In this document: piece after piece, positions 4,793-6,383 of the stretch
How positions within the stretch are numbered: the first letter of the stretch is position 1
Layout: each line of letters starts with the position of its first letter
Assembly (NCBI GenBank): GCA_009692395.1
Contig: SHZG01000141.1
Location: 1 to 6,383, forward strand
DNA length: 6,383 bases
Reading direction: 5' to 3'
Origin: Methylococcales bacterium
GTDB lineage: Bacteria; Pseudomonadota; Gammaproteobacteria; Methylococcales; Methylomonadaceae
Notes under the pieces: model-generated
What the model saw: the letters and a program-made list of their open reading frames with translations, nothing else
Told to the model about the DNA's origin: nothing
The model's database searches: none
Made by a program: the position numbers and the translations under genes

Positions 4793-4937
4793 ACCTGCAA
4801 ATCCACTGCCATTAAGTGAAGGATTTACCGTAGGGGCAATCCCTTGTGGTTGCCCTGATAACGACCTGTTTACAGGGCTGGTACAAGGCACAGCCCCTAC
4901 ATTTTTGTCTTAACTTAATGGCAGTGACCTGCAAATC
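4793..4937. repeat. 11-bp direct repeats flanking the MITE-like element (target-site duplication)
   Basis: ACCTGCAAATC occurs at 4793-4803 and again at 4927-4937, abutting the terminal inverted repeats with no spare bases. The match is 11 of 11, consistent with recent insertion. Confidence 0.85.
4804..4926. mobile_element. 123-bp MITE-like non-autonomous element
   Basis: The ends are a perfect 14-bp inverted repeat, CACTGCCATTAAGT (4804-4817) and ACTTAATGGCAGTG (4913-4926). Immediately outside both ends stands the same 11-mer, ACCTGCAAATC (4793-4803 and 4927-4937), a clean target-site duplication. The interior folds on itself with three nested stems: GTAGGGGC/GCCCCTAC (4830-4837 with 4893-4900), CCTTGT/ACAAGG (4842-4847 with 4883-4888) and GCCCTG/CAGGGC (4852-4857 with 4873-4878). 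There is no room for a transposase, so it must have been moved in trans. The 11-bp duplication length fits IS4-type transposases among others; the parent family is not identified. It ends 14 bases past the dctA stop codon. Confidence 0.85.
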
Positions 4938-4940
4938 TCC

Positions 4941-6191
4941 TTAAGAAATCGCCTTTTGCATCTGTTCATTATCCAATTCATTTTCCCATTTCGCCGCTAC
5001 TACCGTTGCCACGCCATTGCCAATTAAATTAGTCAAGGCGCGTGCTTCGGACATAAAACGGTCTATGCCTAAAATCAGTGCCAACCCTGCGATGGGAATC
5101 GTGGGCATGACTGACAGCGTTGCCGCCAGCGTAATAAAACCACTGCCTGTCACGCCTGCCGCGCCTTTTGATGTCAGTAATAATATGCCCAGCAACGTCA
5201 ATTCCTGCATCCACGTCAATGGCGTATTAGTCGCTTGCGCAACAAAAATCGCCGCCATTGCTAAATAAATCGACGTGCCGTCGAGATTAAACGAATAACC
5301 TGTCGGAATCACCAAACTAACCACCGATTTAGAACAGCCCATGTTTTCCAGTTTAACCATAATGCGTGGCAACACCGATTCAGACGATGATGTACCCAGC
5401 ACTATCAACAGCTCCTCTTTAATATACACAATGAATTTGAGTATGCTAAAGCCTGCTAAACGGGCGATTAAACCCAGCACGATGAAGATAAACAACAAGC
5501 AAGTCAGATAAAAACTGCCCATTAATTTTGCCAGCGGTAACAACGAAGCCACGCCGTATTTACCAATAGTAAATGCCATTGCGCCAAACGCACCGACTGG
5601 GGCTAATTTCATAATGGTTTCTACGATACTAAATAACACTTGTGATACTTTGTGGATAAATACCAGCACTTCCGCACCCGTGTCTTTCATTGCGGCAAGC
5701 GAACAGCCAAACAGCAACGAAAATAACAGCACTTGCAGTAGCTCACCTTTGGCAAACGCATCCACCACGCTAGTTGGAATAATGTTGAGCAAAAAATCCA
5801 CCGTGTTATGCGTTTTCGCCGCTTCGGTATACACACTAAGTCCTTTAATATCCAGCGTGCTAGCATCAATATTCATACCGACCCCTGGTTGAATAATATG
5901 CACCACCAACAGCCCGATGAGTAACGCCAGCGTACTCACTACTTCAAAATACAGCAGAGCTTTAACGCCCACGCGCCCGACTTTTTCCATGTCCTGCATA
6001 CCCGCAATACCCGTCACCACAGTACAGAAAATAATCGGTGCAATCAGCATTTTAATCAACTTAATAAAGCCATCGCCTAACGGTTTCATGGATACCGCCG
6101 TATCAGGATAAAAATGCCCCAGCACAATGCCGACGCTAATAGCGATTAGCACGTGAAAATACAGTGTTTTATAGAATTTTTGGCTAGGCAT
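4941..6191 (-). CDS. dctA: C4-dicarboxylate transporter DctA (DAACS family symporter)
   Basis: DctA is an inner-membrane symporter importing succinate, fumarate, malate and often aspartate or orotate with cations (protons in E. coli). From the ATG at 6191 the protein has 416 residues, close to the usual 420-440, and starts MPSQKFYKTLYFHVL, aligning with E. coli DctA (...KSLYFQVLTAI). Diagnostic parts are GHFYP (25-29), MKPLGDGFIKLIKMLIAP (35-52), the serine-rich hairpin loop GTSSSES (266-272), the substrate/cation-site motif FNLDGTS (301-307), SKGAAGVTGSGF (341-352) and GIDRFMSEARALTNLIGN (375-392). Eight transmembrane helices and two re-entrant loops are expected for the fold. An in-frame extension up to 6344 is rejected because it runs into IS630 DNA. 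An AGAGA stretch 7 bases before the ATG may be the ribosome site. The gene lies alone, with an IS end upstream and a MITE downstream. Confidence 0.96.
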   Translation of the reverse strand: MPSQKFYKTLYFHVLIAISVGIVLGHFYPDTAVSMKPLGDGFIKLIKMLIAPIIFCTVVTGIAGMQDMEKVGRVGVKALLYFEVVSTLALLIGLLVVHIIQPGVGMNIDASTLDIKGLSVYTEAAKTHNTVDFLLNIIPTSVVDAFAKGELLQVLLFSLLFGCSLAAMKDTGAEVLVFIHKVSQVLFSIVETIMKLAPVGAFGAMAFTIGKYGVASLLPLAKLMGSFYLTCLLFIFIVLGLIARLAGFSILKFIVYIKEELLIVLGTSSSESVLPRIMVKLENMGCSKSVVSLVIPTGYSFNLDGTSIYLAMAAIFVAQATNTPLTWMQELTLLGILLLTSKGAAGVTGSGFITLAATLSVMPTIPIAGLALILGIDRFMSEARALTNLIGNGVATVVAAKWENELDNEQMQKAIS

Positions 6192-6238
6192 TAGTGAATC
6201 TCTGTGTGTTGGGAATATAAGTGTACAATTTAGCCATA

Positions 6239-6383
6239 TAGCCAAAGCAAAATAAAATGATTTAAAAGAGCTGAGAGAACAGTGTATCAGTGGAGCAGTT
6301 TTTCTTTCTGCTAAGTGCTTTAGCTTGCGCCCATTTGTGTTCAATAGGATTTAAGTCAGGTGAATAAGGCGGCAAGAATTCCA
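6239..6383 (-). mobile_element. IS630-family insertion sequence, 3' end
   Basis: This is the end of an IS630/Tc1-mariner-type element, identified from its transposase tail reading leftward; the rest lies beyond the window. IS630 elements insert at TA and duplicate it. The likely outer edge lies in the AT-rich stretch about 6231-6261, possibly at the TATA around 6237-6240, where TAGCCA is present twice (6231-6236 and 6239-6244). The exact end and terminal repeat cannot be fixed without the other end. It lies about 45-70 bases before the dctA ATG. Confidence 0.65.
6262..6383 (-). CDS. IS630-family transposase, C-terminal fragment
   Basis: The gene is partial, with its 5' end outside the window; 39 full codons plus TAA are visible. 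The translation begins EFLPPYSPDLNPIEHKWAQ, which matches the final catalytic block of IS630-type DDE transposases (DDE_3). There the P-P-Y-S-P-[DE]-L-N-P-I-E signature carries the last acidic residue of the triad, here the E of NPIE. It ends in KALSRKKNCSTDTLFSQLF, a plausible natural C-terminus for this type. The enzyme excises and inserts the element at TA. It points towards dctA in the same orientation, so read-through into dctA is possible. Intactness of the N-terminal part is unknown. Confidence 0.88.
   Translation of the reverse strand, partial: EFLPPYSPDLNPIEHKWAQAKALSRKKNCSTDTLFSQLF

Noticed and set aside
4686..4913. Small open frames on both strands across the intergenic gap (about 60-75 codons)
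   Set aside because: They are composed of the dispersed repeat and the MITE, have no ribosome sites and no protein-like features.
5029..5892. Open frames on both strands inside dctA
   Set aside because: They overlap a clear membrane transporter gene and show no independent motifs or start signals.
6192..6344. 51-codon extension of dctA to an ATG at 6344
   Set aside because: It runs through the IS630 transposase gene in another frame. The DctA family starts at the Met at 6191, and the resulting 416 residues match the family length.

Overview
The window looks like a chromosomal segment of a mid-GC gammaproteobacterium. A ychF GTPase and a dctA transporter, both very close to the enterobacterial proteins, sit beside a gene for beta-ribofuranosylaminobenzene 5'-phosphate (beta-RFAP) synthase, the committing enzyme of methanopterin synthesis. 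In Proteobacteria that enzyme marks tetrahydromethanopterin-linked C1 metabolism. Together with abundant short repeats and mixed IS debris, this suggests a Beggiatoa/Thiothrix-like sulfur oxidiser or a gammaproteobacterial methylotroph. The genus is an inference, not something I can read directly.

Left part (1-750): the right end of an IS1-family element (1-146) has landed inside a P4-type tyrosine integrase gene. Only the N-terminal arm-binding domain and the start of the next domain of that integrase remain in view. The integrase reads away from the 3' end of a tRNA-Met(CAU) gene, the classic layout of a tRNA-integrated genomic island. Its promoter is built into a cluster of seven copies of the 9-mer TGGCGGTAT, probably integrase/regulator binding sites. 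A hairpin terminator separates it from the tRNA. The tRNA has its own perfect consensus promoter, whose -10 sits in the loop of an inverted repeat and whose -35 overlaps the ychF stop codon.

Central part (802-4598), all on the minus strand: a compact operon runs nucleotidyltransferase-fold protein, HAD-IA phosphatase (13-base overlap), then beta-RFAP synthase. ychF follows after 109 bases, apparently with its own promoter. The nucleotidyltransferase and phosphatase may work on sugar-phosphate or nucleotide chemistry alongside beta-RFAP synthase, but their substrates cannot be read from sequence.

The 342-base gap at 4599-4940 holds no gene. It contains a palindromic dispersed repeat (4659-4742) and a well-delimited 123-bp MITE-like element (4804-4926). 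The latter has 14-bp perfect terminal inverted repeats and 11-bp perfect flanking direct repeats, and sits a few bases past the dctA stop codon.

Right part (4941-6383): dctA, a C4-dicarboxylate/proton-cation symporter, also on the minus strand. Just upstream is the 3' end of an IS630-family transposase in the same orientation, so dctA's promoter region is squeezed against, or supplied by, an IS end. The segment is therefore ordinary housekeeping and metabolic genes with recent mobile DNA in the gaps. I found no CRISPR array and no convincing new defence or biosynthetic system.
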